A stretch of 64,000 bases of DNA from Albibacterium profundi. Its GTDB lineage: Bacteria; Bacteroidota; Bacteroidia; Sphingobacteriales; Sphingobacteriaceae. The notes under the pieces are model-generated. The model was given only the letters and a program-made list of their open reading frames with translations, made no database searches and had not been told where the DNA came from. The stretch covers positions 1,736,001-1,800,000 of the forward strand of contig NZ_JBBVGT010000002.1 in the NCBI RefSeq assembly GCF_042159835.1, written 5' to 3'. Made by a program: the position numbers and the translations under genes. This document shows positions 8,277-17,174 of the stretch, in pieces (the first letter of the stretch is position 1; every line of letters starts with the position of its first letter).

Positions 8277-10058
8277 TTATAATTGTACCGTATCAGATGG
8301 GTATTTGTAGGCTTTTATTTTTGTGTCCTTAATAAATGCAATTAATAATGTCAACGCACCAATTCTACCAACAAACATAGCGAATACAAGAATGATTTTT
8401 CCACCTTCGGAAAGTGAGGAAGTAATACCCAGACTTAGTCCACTAATGGCAAATGCGGACATGCTTTCAAAAGCAAGCGCTTGATAGTCTTTGTCGCCGT
8501 CAGTTAACGACAGCAAAAAGAGAATGATGCCATAGATCAATACTGAGAGTATAATAACGGCGAGAGCACGGATGCTAGTTTCTTTGGTCACTCGCCGCTT
8601 AAATAATTCTAAATTTTCTTTTCCTCTTGCGATACTAAAGATATTTAAGAAAGAAATGGCAAACGTAGTTGTTTTGATACCTCCACCGTTTGATCCTGGC
8701 GATGCGCCAACCCACATAAAGAAAAACAGCAACATAATGGACGGGAAGGTGAGATGCTGCATGTTAACGGTTGTGAAGCCCGCTGATCTAGGGGTTACAC
8801 TTAGAAAGAAAGAGGAAACCATTTTTCCCCAAAGACTTTCGTGCTCCTGCAGACTGTGGTTGTACTCGAGCGTAAAAAACAACAAGGTGCCAACTGTTAG
8901 AAGGATACATGTGGTATAGAGAATAATTCTTGAACTGAATTGAAGTTCTTGAGCTTGATAGATAAATTTTTCACCATACAACAGTTTTCGATAGATGTTA
9001 TAGGCCCAGCGTCGTAAATAAGAATATGTGTTCATTAATATATTGAACCCTAATCCGCCAAAGATGATCAGGATTGAAATGACTAGATGGACGTTGTAGT
9101 TCGACTTGAAAAGTGGATTATACAGACCATCGTGAATCGTCGTAAATCCGGCATTACAAAAAGCTGATACAGCATGGAAAACTGAAAAGTAAATAGCTTC
9201 GCCGGTCGAAATAAAGGTGTTCTTCGGAATGTTAAAATAAATGATAGCAGCTCCGATAATTTCAAACAACAAGGTGATATAGACAATTTTAGAGAGGGTG
9301 CTAATGACAGATCCAATTTTATTTTCGTTAATAAGTTCGGTGTACATTAGTCGGTTTTTATATGAAAACCCTCCGGTAAAAAAGAAACCGAAAAAGCCGG
9401 TAAAGGTCATAATACCTAATCCGCCTAATTGAAATAAAATTAAAATGATGGTTTGGCCAAACTGGGTGAACTTAACCGAGACATCGAAGACAGTTAGTCC
9501 AGTTACACAGACAGCGCTGGTTGATGTGAATAAAGCGTCTACAAAGCTAATTTGACTGTCTGTAGTTGAATTTGGCAGGATCAATAAGAGCGTCCCTACG
9601 AGAATCAATAGGAGGAAACTTATAACGAATAAAAGGGTAGGGTTAAAATAGAAATCATCGAAGAAAAGACTGACTTTGGATATTTCGATGAGGAGAGTGG
9701 CGAAAAAACCAATATAGAGCCATTCTGCACGAAAGAAGTTGATTCCTAAACTGCCGAAACCGAATATGCTGACAAAAATAACAAAGAGGAAGTAGATCGA
9801 TATAATGATCTCTCCGTAGTGGATTAAGCGCCATTTTTTGTATAAACGCGTAATTAAAACGAGTCGTGCAAAATGTAAGGCGCCGAATAAATAGAACAGA
9901 TATCGTAGAATATGGTCAACGAATAGAACGGTCTCAATATTCTTATTATACCCTACGTTAAAGAGAATAGTGAGGGTGCTGGCTATACTAAGATATAATA
10001 ATCCCCGGTCACCGACCTTTAATAATTGTGGTATCTTCTTCGCTAGGCTTTTCCCCAT
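8277..10058 (-). CDS. Potassium uptake channel subunit, TrkH/KtrB type
   Basis: A 593-residue membrane protein of the SKT superfamily. Four pore-loop filter segments are visible, each with its glycine: SAVCVTGLTV, SAFCNAGFTT, PRSAGFTTV and SAFAISGLSL. Roughly 130 residues of extra hydrophobic sequence precede the core, about four added membrane segments, making it longer than typical KtrB (about 450). Such N-terminally extended forms are usual in Bacteroidota. It works with the adjacent RCK subunit to import K+, driven by ion gradients. Confidence 0.9.
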   Translation of the reverse strand: MGKSLAKKIPQLLKVGDRGLLYLSIASTLTILFNVGYNKNIETVLFVDHILRYLFYLFGALHFARLVLITRLYKKWRLIHYGEIIISIYFLFVIFVSIFGFGSLGINFFRAEWLYIGFFATLLIEISKVSLFFDDFYFNPTLLFVISFLLLILVGTLLLILPNSTTDSQISFVDALFTSTSAVCVTGLTVFDVSVKFTQFGQTIILILFQLGGLGIMTFTGFFGFFFTGGFSYKNRLMYTELINENKIGSVISTLSKIVYITLLFEIIGAAIIYFNIPKNTFISTGEAIYFSVFHAVSAFCNAGFTTIHDGLYNPLFKSNYNVHLVISILIIFGGLGFNILMNTYSYLRRWAYNIYRKLLYGEKFIYQAQELQFSSRIILYTTCILLTVGTLLFFTLEYNHSLQEHESLWGKMVSSFFLSVTPRSAGFTTVNMQHLTFPSIMLLFFFMWVGASPGSNGGGIKTTTFAISFLNIFSIARGKENLELFKRRVTKETSIRALAVIILSVLIYGIILFLLSLTDGDKDYQALAFESMSAFAISGLSLGITSSLSEGGKIILVFAMFVGRIGALTLLIAFIKDTKIKAYKYPSDTVQL

Positions 10059-10158
10059 TTACGGTTGTTTTATACTATTGGCTAAACGCTAAAATGTTAA
10101 GCATGTTTGCCTTTTAGGTCTCTAAAAGTAGTAAATTTATAGCTTTCGCAAATTTTTC

Positions 10159-11019
10159 TTAACGGTGTAGTGCTTTCTCCCCTCGCTTTAACGCAATATT
10201 GGTTTTATATTCGAACCATTGTTCTTTGAAGAGTTTTCGCATAGCGTTATCAAAATGTCTAGTAATCATAAGGTTTCTGAAGCCTCGCCACCGATTTATT
10301 GGCTCACTCGGCAAGGCGCGAACGCTAATAGAAAAACCTTCAGTAGCGTACTGTATAAAATGCCAATACCCGGACGGCATAAAAAGAGTCTCACCGGGTT
10401 TTATTTCGGCCTCTATTCCCTGGATAAGACGGAGAGCTGGGAATGTTTTATAATCCGGCTCTTTGAGATTGGCGATGCTGTGGAAGTTATAAGGTAGTTT
10501 ATACAGGTTTGCAGATTGCTCTAGCGGGAATAGCCAAATTTTTTTAATCCCCTTATATTGCGAAATAAACACATGAGACATGTCGATGTCATAGTGGTTT
10601 CTTGTGCTGGATCCTTCACCACCAAAAAATAGATAAGGTAGCCATTTTAAAATCTTACCACCGGTTGGGTCATTATAGATTATGTCCTTATTCAGCTCAG
10701 GCTTCAATTTCAATAGATTGAATAAGAAGATGCGTAAATCGGTTGGCTCTTTCTCGATAAGATCAAGGTAATCACCAAATTTCATCTGCGTCACTGGAGC
10801 GCTGGCGACACGGTCTTTTGATGATTCTTCTTTGCCATACAGAGAAACGATTTGACTACCCGCAATTTCTTTAAAATAACTGTAAGTCCATTTGGTGAAT
10901 GCCGGACTCTGCGGATCAATAAAATCTGATAAGATAACCGGTTTTCCCGGTTTTAGGTACTTGGCAATAAAGTCGTCACTGCTGATACCAGATATTCTTT
11001 CTATCTTTTCTAGTTGCAC
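10159..11019 (-). CDS. Cupin-like (JmjC-type, cupin_8) putative Fe(II)/2-oxoglutarate hydroxylase
   Basis: 286 residues with the facial-triad arrangement of JmjC/cupin_8 proteins: His142 and Asp144 in NHYDIDMSHVF, and a distal His220 in MPSGYWHF, followed by SISVRAL. The KxG-type turn (YKGIKKIWLF) fits family members that hydroxylate proteins such as ribosomal components; the substrate here is unknown. The start is a GTG at 11019. Upstream in-frame sequence up to an ATG at 11178 is low-complexity and translates to unrelated aromatic-rich residues. A TATTTTTG promoter element at 11051-11058 would lie inside that extension, which argues against it. It is divergent from the MarR/fad operon. Confidence 0.8.
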   Translation of the reverse strand: MQLEKIERISGISSDDFIAKYLKPGKPVILSDFIDPQSPAFTKWTYSYFKEIAGSQIVSLYGKEESSKDRVASAPVTQMKFGDYLDLIEKEPTDLRIFLFNLLKLKPELNKDIIYNDPTGGKILKWLPYLFFGGEGSSTRNHYDIDMSHVFISQYKGIKKIWLFPLEQSANLYKLPYNFHSIANLKEPDYKTFPALRLIQGIEAEIKPGETLFMPSGYWHFIQYATEGFSISVRALPSEPINRWRGFRNLMITRHFDNAMRKLFKEQWFEYKTNIALKRGEKALHR

Positions 11020-11050
11020 GGTACGTTCGTTTAATATGCCTTTGGCCTTA

Positions 11051-11058
11051 CAAAAATA
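11051..11058 (-). promoter_or_regulatory. Bacteroidota -7 element for the cupin_8 gene
   Basis: The minus strand reads TATTTTTG (TAnnTTTG), about 31 bases before the GTG start at 11019. It decides the start, since longer versions of the gene would begin upstream of their own promoter. Confidence 0.5.
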
Positions 11059-11127
11059 CAAATAAACTGCATCTATGACGATGTGAAGAAAAAAATTAAA
11101 ATACTTGTTTCCTAAATCTTTAAAAGT

Positions 11128-11135
11128 TAAATTTG
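11128..11135 (+). promoter_or_regulatory. Bacteroidota -7 element for the MarR-fadNAE operon
   Basis: TAAATTTG, an exact TAnnTTTG match, lies 24 bases before the MarR ATG at 11160. The predicted transcript starts near 11142. This intergenic space between divergent genes is the natural place for a MarR operator, but no convincing palindrome was identified. Confidence 0.5.
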
Positions 11136-11159
11136 ATATGCAAGCATAATAATATTCAT

Positions 11160-11612
11160 ATGTCGAAAAATAATACAATTGATTACTATTTGAAAACAGC
11201 TTGGCAGTCGGTAGCTAATTCCTATAATCAGGTAGCATCGAAGGTTGGGTTAACACAAGCTTCTGGTTATGTGTTGATTAATATTCATAAAGAAGGAACG
11301 GCTGTGTCGCAGATTGCGAATCTTTTAGGGGTTCGATCGACAAGCTTATCAAGAATGCTGAATGGAATGGAGGAGCAGGGTCTTATTTATCGTGAGGCAA
11401 GTTCTCAAGACAAGCGATCTGTAAAAGTGTTCCTTACAGACTTAGGTTTAGAAAAGCGTACAGAAGCTAAAAATATTGTTCGGGAATTTAACGACTATTT
11501 GATTGATAATATGACAGAGAGTGAGCGTGATAAATTAGAGGCTTCCCTTATAAAAATCAATCAACTGGCGCAAAAATACATACAAGAAAATAATAAAGCG
11601 AGTAAGATATGA
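11160..11612 (+). CDS. MarR family transcriptional regulator, probable beta-oxidation repressor
   Basis: 150 residues with the winged helix-turn-helix of MarR proteins: VSQIANLLGVRSTSLSRML is the helix-turn-helix, and ASSQDKRSVKVFLTDLG is the wing with the conserved D-K-R-S. I start at the ATG at 11160 (MSKNN); an earlier in-frame ATG at 11133 overlaps the promoter element. Its TGA overlaps the ATG of the following fadN-like gene by 4 bases, so the two are translationally coupled. A MarR protein leading a fad operon is expected to repress it and be released by an acyl-CoA or fatty acid; this is inference from context. Confidence 0.88.
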   Translation: MSKNNTIDYYLKTAWQSVANSYNQVASKVGLTQASGYVLINIHKEGTAVSQIANLLGVRSTSLSRMLNGMEEQGLIYREASSQDKRSVKVFLTDLGLEKRTEAKNIVREFNDYLIDNMTESERDKLEASLIKINQLAQKYIQENNKASKI

Positions 11613-14029
11613 ATAGACGGATTAGGAAAGTAGCTGTTCTGGGGTCGGGGGTTATGGGATCTAGGATTGCTTGTCATTTTGCCAATATCGGGGTGGAGGT
11701 GATGCTGCTTGATATGGTTCCGACTGAATTGTCGCCACAAGAGGAGAAAAAAGGTCTGACGATTCAAGATCGCTCGGTGAGAAATCGTATTGTAAATATG
11801 CATTTAGATAATACGGTGAAATCGAAGCCTTCACCCATATTTAGCAGGTCGGTCCTCAATTTAATTAAAACCGGAAACTTTGAGGATGATATGCGTGATA
11901 TTGAAAGTGCCGACTGGGTGATTGAAGCGGTGATTGAAAGATTGGATATAAAAAAGAAAATATTCGAACAGGTAGAGCAATATCGAAAAAAAGGAACGTT
12001 AATTACTTCTAATACGTCTGGTATTCCTATTCGGCATATGGCTGAAGGTCGTTCTGAAGATTTTAGAAAGCATTTCTGTGGAACTCATTTTTTCAACCCA
12101 CCACGCTATCTACGCTTGCTTGAGATTATACCAACTGAAGAAACAGATAAAGAGTTGGTTTCCTTTCTGATGGATTACGGCGATCGGTTTTTGGGAAAGA
12201 CAACGGTACTTTGCAAGGATACTCCAGCATTCATTGGAAACCGAATAGGTGTCTATGCTATGTTGGCAATGTCGCATTTGGTAGAGCATTTCGACTTGAG
12301 TGTAGAGGAAACCGATAAATACACTGGACCCATTTTAGGTAGACCCAAGTCCGGAACGTTTAGAACTGCTGATGTTGTGGGACTGGATACATTGGCAAAT
12401 GTTGCTAAAGGGTTGTATGAGAATGCAAGTGATGATGAAGCTAAGGATATCTTCAAGTTGCCATCCTACTTGCAGCAGATGATTGACAAGAACTGGCTGG
12501 GTGAGAAAAGTGAACAAGGGTTTTATAAGAAAATAAAAAAAGAAGGTAAATCTGAGATACTGTCTTTGGACCTTGAAACGCTAGAGTATGGGCCTCAAGA
12601 AAAAGTAAAGTCGGAAACGCTAGAGGCCGCAAAAGGAGTGGAGGATATGCGCAAGAGAATGAAGATCTTTGACGCCGGAACAGATAAAGCTGCTACTTTG
12701 TTTAGGGCTGCTCATTACCCTTTATTTGAGTATGTATCTAAAAGGGTTCCTGAGATATCTGATGAACTCTATCGGATCGATGATGCAATGCGTGCTGGTT
12801 TTGGCTGGGAGTTAGGTCCTTTTGAAATTTGGGATGCCTTAGGTGTGAAGGAGGTTGTTAGCAACATTGAGAACTCCGAGCGGTTGTTGCCCGGACAGTC
12901 GGGGAAAGTTGCACAGTGGGTCTATGATATGCTAGAATCGGGAAACGACAGCTTTTATCAGATAGATGACGAGGGAAGGAAATATTATGACAAGAACACG
13001 GGTTCCTATCAGATTATCCCAGGATCAGAAGAATTGCTTGTTTTAAATGATTTGCGTCGAAATCATACGATTTGGGAAAACAAAGGTGTGAGTATAATTG
13101 ATCTGGGAGATGGTGTCCTAAACGCTGAGATTCATACGAAGATGAATACGGTCGACGGTGATGTTATTCGAGGCATCAATAAGGCAATTGATTTGGCCGA
13201 AAAAGATTATCGAGGATTGGTTATCGGAAATGACGCTGCAAACTTCTCGGCGGGAGCTAATATCGGTATGATTTTCATGCTTGCTGTGGAACAAGACTAT
13301 GATGAGCTCGGGATGGCAGTTAAGGCTTTCCAGGATACGTCGATGAGAATTCGGTATTCATCCATTCCAGTCGTTGTAGCTCCGTTTAACTTGACTTTAG
13401 GCGGAGGTTGCGAGTTCTCGATGCATGCAGATTTTATTCAATTGCACGCCGAGACATATATGGGCTTAGTTGAATTTGGGGTTGGTGTTATTCCTGGTGG
13501 CGGAGGATCGAAAGAGATGGCTTTGAGGGCTGCAAACGAGTTCAAAGAAGATCAGATCGTTCAAAATATTTTGAAAGAAAAGTTTTTAACGGTAGGTCAA
13601 GCAAAGGTTTCCACTTCAGCAGTGGAAGCATTTGAGTTAGGATATTTGGAAGCAGGCAAGTATTCGATAACAATGAATCGGAGCAGACTATTAGCTGATG
13701 CCAAAGCAAAAGTTATTGAACTTGACACAGCAGGTTATACTCCACCTGTTAAGCGCCGAGTTAAGGTTTTGGGTAAACAGGGCCTAGGTATCGTTTATGC
13801 GGGAGCGAATTCTATGAAGGAAGGGAATTACATCTCGGAACATGATCAGCTAATTTCAGAAAAGTTGGGTTGGGTAATGTGTGGTGGTGATCTGTCTGAA
13901 CCTACGGAGGTTTCCGAACAATATCTATTAGATTTAGAACGAAAGGAGTTTCTTTCCTTGGTTGCCACAAAGAAGAGCTTGGAACGAATACAGTTTATGT
14001 TGACTAAGGGTAAACCTTTACGAAATTAA
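11609..14029 (+). CDS. fadN: 3-hydroxyacyl-CoA dehydrogenase / enoyl-CoA hydratase, FadN type
   Basis: 806 residues, bifunctional in beta-oxidation: hydration of enoyl-CoA and NAD-dependent oxidation of 3-hydroxyacyl-CoA. The dehydrogenase is N-terminal, with GSGVMGS (residues 12-18) for NAD, NTSGIP and GTHFFNPP (catalytic His), and a second dehydrogenase C-terminal-type domain around residues 360-420. The crotonase-like domain lies at about 490-720 (NFSAGANIG, LGGGCEFSMHAD). This order is the reverse of E. coli FadB and matches Bacillus FadN (about 790 residues). The 4-base overlap with marR and the 2-base gap to fadA mark a tight operon. Confidence 0.92.
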   Translation: MNRRIRKVAVLGSGVMGSRIACHFANIGVEVMLLDMVPTELSPQEEKKGLTIQDRSVRNRIVNMHLDNTVKSKPSPIFSRSVLNLIKTGNFEDDMRDIESADWVIEAVIERLDIKKKIFEQVEQYRKKGTLITSNTSGIPIRHMAEGRSEDFRKHFCGTHFFNPPRYLRLLEIIPTEETDKELVSFLMDYGDRFLGKTTVLCKDTPAFIGNRIGVYAMLAMSHLVEHFDLSVEETDKYTGPILGRPKSGTFRTADVVGLDTLANVAKGLYENASDDEAKDIFKLPSYLQQMIDKNWLGEKSEQGFYKKIKKEGKSEILSLDLETLEYGPQEKVKSETLEAAKGVEDMRKRMKIFDAGTDKAATLFRAAHYPLFEYVSKRVPEISDELYRIDDAMRAGFGWELGPFEIWDALGVKEVVSNIENSERLLPGQSGKVAQWVYDMLESGNDSFYQIDDEGRKYYDKNTGSYQIIPGSEELLVLNDLRRNHTIWENKGVSIIDLGDGVLNAEIHTKMNTVDGDVIRGINKAIDLAEKDYRGLVIGNDAANFSAGANIGMIFMLAVEQDYDELGMAVKAFQDTSMRIRYSSIPVVVAPFNLTLGGGCEFSMHADFIQLHAETYMGLVEFGVGVIPGGGGSKEMALRAANEFKEDQIVQNILKEKFLTVGQAKVSTSAVEAFELGYLEAGKYSITMNRSRLLADAKAKVIELDTAGYTPPVKRRVKVLGKQGLGIVYAGANSMKEGNYISEHDQLISEKLGWVMCGGDLSEPTEVSEQYLLDLERKEFLSLVATKKSLERIQFMLTKGKPLRN

Positions 14030-14031
14030 TT

Positions 14032-15207
14032 ATGGAAGCATACATAGTAGCAGGATATAGGACAGCCGTGGGCAAAGCGCCACGGGGTAGTTTTCGGTTT
14101 ACCAGAGCCGATGATCTGGCTGCCGAGGTGGTTAAGCATCTAGTGGCATCCGTGCCGAATCTTGACAAAGAAGAAATCGATGATGTGATCGTTGGAAATG
14201 CGACACCAGAAGCAGAACAAGGGCTTAATATTGGTCGCATGATCTCATTGATGGGGTTGGATACTGAACGAGTTCCAGGGGTCACGGTTAACCGGTATTG
14301 CTCTTCAGGTTTGGAAACAATTGCAACCGCAGTTGCTAAAATTAAGACTGGCATGGCTGATGTTATTGTCGCAGGCGGTGTTGAGGTTATGTCAGGAATG
14401 CCTTTTGGAGGTTGGAAGTTGGTTCCAAATGCTGAGGTTGCTAAGAAGCATCCCGACTGGTATTGGGGAATGGGGCTGACGGCTGAAGCGGTAGCCAAAG
14501 AATTTAATGTAAGTAGAGAAGATCAAGATGCTTTTGCATACGCTTCTCATCAAAAAGCATTATTGGCACAAAGAAATGGTCTTTTCGATAAAGATATTGT
14601 ACCGATAACCGTGAAGGAGAACTATCTCGGCAAAACAAATAAGATAGAAACGAGCGAGTATATTGTAGACAAAGATGAAGGGCCGCGAGCAGATACCAGT
14701 GTAGAGCGATTAGCAGCTCTGAAACCAGTATTTGCGGCTGGCGGAACAGTAACTGCGGGGAACTCATCGCAGACTTCGGACGGAGCTGCATTTGTATTGG
14801 TAGTTTCTGAAGCAAAATTGAAAGAATTGAACGTGGAGCCTATTGCGCGATTAGTGAGTTATGCGGTGGCTGGAGTTCCTCCACGGATTATGGGAATAGG
14901 CCCTATTGAGGCGATCCCTTTGGCATTAAAAAAGGCTAACATGACTCTGAATGGAATTGATTTAATAGAGTTGAATGAAGCATTTGCATCCCAGTCGCTG
15001 GCGGTCATTAGAAAGCTTGGACTAGATGCCGATATTGTAAATGTAAATGGAGGCGCAATAGCCCTAGGGCATCCGCTCGGCTGTACGGGTGCAAAACTGT
15101 CAGTTCAGGTTTTTAACGAACTGAAACGACGTGACCAAAAATATGGAATGGTGACTATGTGCGTAGGAACGGGTCAGGGCGCAGCGGGTATATTTGAAAT
15201 GTTATAG
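14032..15207 (+). CDS. fadA: Acetyl-CoA acyltransferase (3-ketoacyl-CoA thiolase)
   Basis: 391 residues, the standard thiolase length. The nucleophilic Cys90 is in NRYCSSGLE, His347 in ALGHPLG, and the second catalytic Cys377 in MCVGTGQG. The enzyme cleaves 3-ketoacyl-CoA to acetyl-CoA and a shortened acyl-CoA, the last step of each beta-oxidation round. It sits 2 bases after fadN and 28 bases before fadE, the same order as the Bacillus fadNAE operon. A biosynthetic thiolase role is possible by sequence alone, but context favours degradation. Confidence 0.93.
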   Translation: MEAYIVAGYRTAVGKAPRGSFRFTRADDLAAEVVKHLVASVPNLDKEEIDDVIVGNATPEAEQGLNIGRMISLMGLDTERVPGVTVNRYCSSGLETIATAVAKIKTGMADVIVAGGVEVMSGMPFGGWKLVPNAEVAKKHPDWYWGMGLTAEAVAKEFNVSREDQDAFAYASHQKALLAQRNGLFDKDIVPITVKENYLGKTNKIETSEYIVDKDEGPRADTSVERLAALKPVFAAGGTVTAGNSSQTSDGAAFVLVVSEAKLKELNVEPIARLVSYAVAGVPPRIMGIGPIEAIPLALKKANMTLNGIDLIELNEAFASQSLAVIRKLGLDADIVNVNGGAIALGHPLGCTGAKLSVQVFNELKRRDQKYGMVTMCVGTGQGAAGIFEML

Positions 15208-15235
15208 ATAAAAGAGGCTATTAAATTCATTGTCA

Positions 15236-17026
15236 ATGGAAAAGGATATTAAGAATGTAATAAAGGGTGGTGAGTTTGTCATCCGAGAAACGTCTCATAA
15301 AGATATTTTTATACCTGAAGAGTTCGACGAGGAACAATCGATGATCCGCCAGACGTGTGCAGATTTTATTGAAAGCGAGATTCTACCAAAGCTGGATGCT
15401 ATTGATGCCCAGCAAGAAGGCTTAATGCAAGAACTCCTTGACAAAGCTGGTGCACTCGGTTTATTGGGAGTCTCAATTCCCGAGAAATATGGAGGTTTTG
15501 GTAAGAATTTTAATACCGCCATGCTTGTTACCGATGCAGTTGGTGCAGGCCACTCTTTTGCAGTAGCTCTGTCTGCGCATACGGGGATCGGAACCCTGCC
15601 GATATTATATTATGGCAATGATGAACAAAAGGAACGATATATTCCCAAATTGGGCACCGGCGAGTATAAAGCAGCATATTGTTTGACAGAACCCAATGCC
15701 GGCTCGGATGCGAACTCAGGGAAAACATCAGCTACCTTAAATTCGGAAGGAACTCATTATGTTATCAACGGTCAAAAAATGTGGATAACAAACGGCGGTT
15801 TTGCCGATATATTTATTGTATTTGCTAAGATTGACGACGATAAAAATCTATCGGCATTTATTGTTGAGAGAGGCTTTGGTGGAATAACGATGAATCCAGA
15901 AGAGCATAAAATGGGGATAAAAGGATCATCCACGAGACAACTATTTTTTAACGACTGCCTTGTTCCCGTTGAGAACCTTCTTTCGGAGCGAGAAAACGGG
16001 TTTAAGATAGCAGTCAATATTCTAAATATAGGGCGTATTAAATTGGCTGCAGCGGCTATTGGCTCATCGCGGATGGCAATTAACCATGCGATAAATTACG
16101 CAAATGAACGAGTGCAATTTGGTTTACACATATCAAAATTTGGAGCTATTCGACACAAGCTGGCTGAAATGGCCATTCGTAATTTTGCAGTAGAAAGCGC
16201 TGCCTACAGAGCCGGCCAGAATATTGATGATGCATACGAAAAATTAGTTGATAACGGGATGGAGGCTGGGAAGGCCCGCCTGAAATCCACCGAGCAATTT
16301 GCGATTGAGTGTGCCATCTTAAAGGTATGGGGCTCTGAGATGCTCGACTTTGTGGTAGATGAGGGCGTGCAGGTGTATGGTGGAATGGGCTTCTCGGCTG
16401 AGGCGCCGATGGAGCGTGCTTACCGGGATTCGCGTATCAACAGGATATTTGAAGGTACGAATGAAGTAAACCGGTTGTTGATTGTTGATATGTTACTCAA
16501 GCGAGCTATGAAGGGGGAGTTAGATTTGATGGCGCCAGCTCAAGAGGTGGCGGATGAGTTGATGTCGATTCCTGATTTCGAAGGTGCTGATGACGCGCTA
16601 TTCGGTATCGAGAAAAAAATAATAAAGAACTTAAAAAAGGCCGGATTGCTGGTAGCAGGGGCTGCAGTACAGAAACTGATGATGTCTTTGTCTAAAGAGC
16701 AAGAAATATTAATGAATATTGCCGATATCATCGGTTTTATCTATTTAGCGGAATCGACATTGCTGCGTGTTGAGAAACTAGTATCAATGAAGGGTGAAAG
16801 TGACGTTCAAGGACAGATTAATATTGCAAGAGTTTATCTGCACACTGCTGTAGATGAGGTGTATATATCCGGAAAACAGGCTTTGTGTTCTTTTGCCGAA
16901 GGAGATGAATTAAAAATGATGCTTATGGGGCTTCGCCGTTTTACCAAGGTTGACCCTTATAATTCAAAAGAGGCTCGCCAGTATATCGCTAAGCAATTGA
17001 TTGAGGCAAACAGATATTGCTATTAA
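15236..17026 (+). CDS. fadE: Acyl-CoA dehydrogenase, FadE (Bacillus) type
   Basis: 596 residues: an acyl-CoA dehydrogenase core plus a C-terminal helical extension of about 170 residues, as in Bacillus FadE (594). FAD and substrate motifs include AYCLTEPNAGSDA and WITNGGFADI, and the catalytic Glu406 is in IFEGTNEV. It oxidises acyl-CoA to trans-2-enoyl-CoA, passing electrons to an electron-transfer flavoprotein not encoded in this window. I choose the ATG at 15236; a TTG two codons earlier is less likely. It is the last gene of the marR-fadN-fadA-fadE operon; no clear intrinsic terminator follows. Confidence 0.92.
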   Translation: MEKDIKNVIKGGEFVIRETSHKDIFIPEEFDEEQSMIRQTCADFIESEILPKLDAIDAQQEGLMQELLDKAGALGLLGVSIPEKYGGFGKNFNTAMLVTDAVGAGHSFAVALSAHTGIGTLPILYYGNDEQKERYIPKLGTGEYKAAYCLTEPNAGSDANSGKTSATLNSEGTHYVINGQKMWITNGGFADIFIVFAKIDDDKNLSAFIVERGFGGITMNPEEHKMGIKGSSTRQLFFNDCLVPVENLLSERENGFKIAVNILNIGRIKLAAAAIGSSRMAINHAINYANERVQFGLHISKFGAIRHKLAEMAIRNFAVESAAYRAGQNIDDAYEKLVDNGMEAGKARLKSTEQFAIECAILKVWGSEMLDFVVDEGVQVYGGMGFSAEAPMERAYRDSRINRIFEGTNEVNRLLIVDMLLKRAMKGELDLMAPAQEVADELMSIPDFEGADDALFGIEKKIIKNLKKAGLLVAGAAVQKLMMSLSKEQEILMNIADIIGFIYLAESTLLRVEKLVSMKGESDVQGQINIARVYLHTAVDEVYISGKQALCSFAEGDELKMMLMGLRRFTKVDPYNSKEARQYIAKQLIEANRYCY

Positions 17027-17156
17027 CAAAAAATATTTTATTTCAGACCTGAGTTGTAGCATACCTCGTGAGGCTTACGTTGTTTCTTTAGGTTTTAATC
17101 ATTATGGTTTTTCCTGTTAAAAAATGTTAATTCCTGAATTAAATCAATTAAATAAA

Positions 17157-17164
17157 TAACTTTG
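17157..17164 (+). promoter_or_regulatory. Bacteroidota -7 element for the FKBP lipoprotein pair
   Basis: TAACTTTG, an exact TAnnTTTG match, 10 bases before the first ATG at 17175. That leaves almost no leader for this ATG and may favour the second in-frame ATG at 17187. Confidence 0.5.
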
Positions 17165-17174
17165 CATCGATAGT

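Noticed and set aside
11020..11178. A 53-codon N-terminal extension of the cupin_8 gene
   Set aside because: It runs through both promoters of the divergent control space and translates to residues unlike the family.
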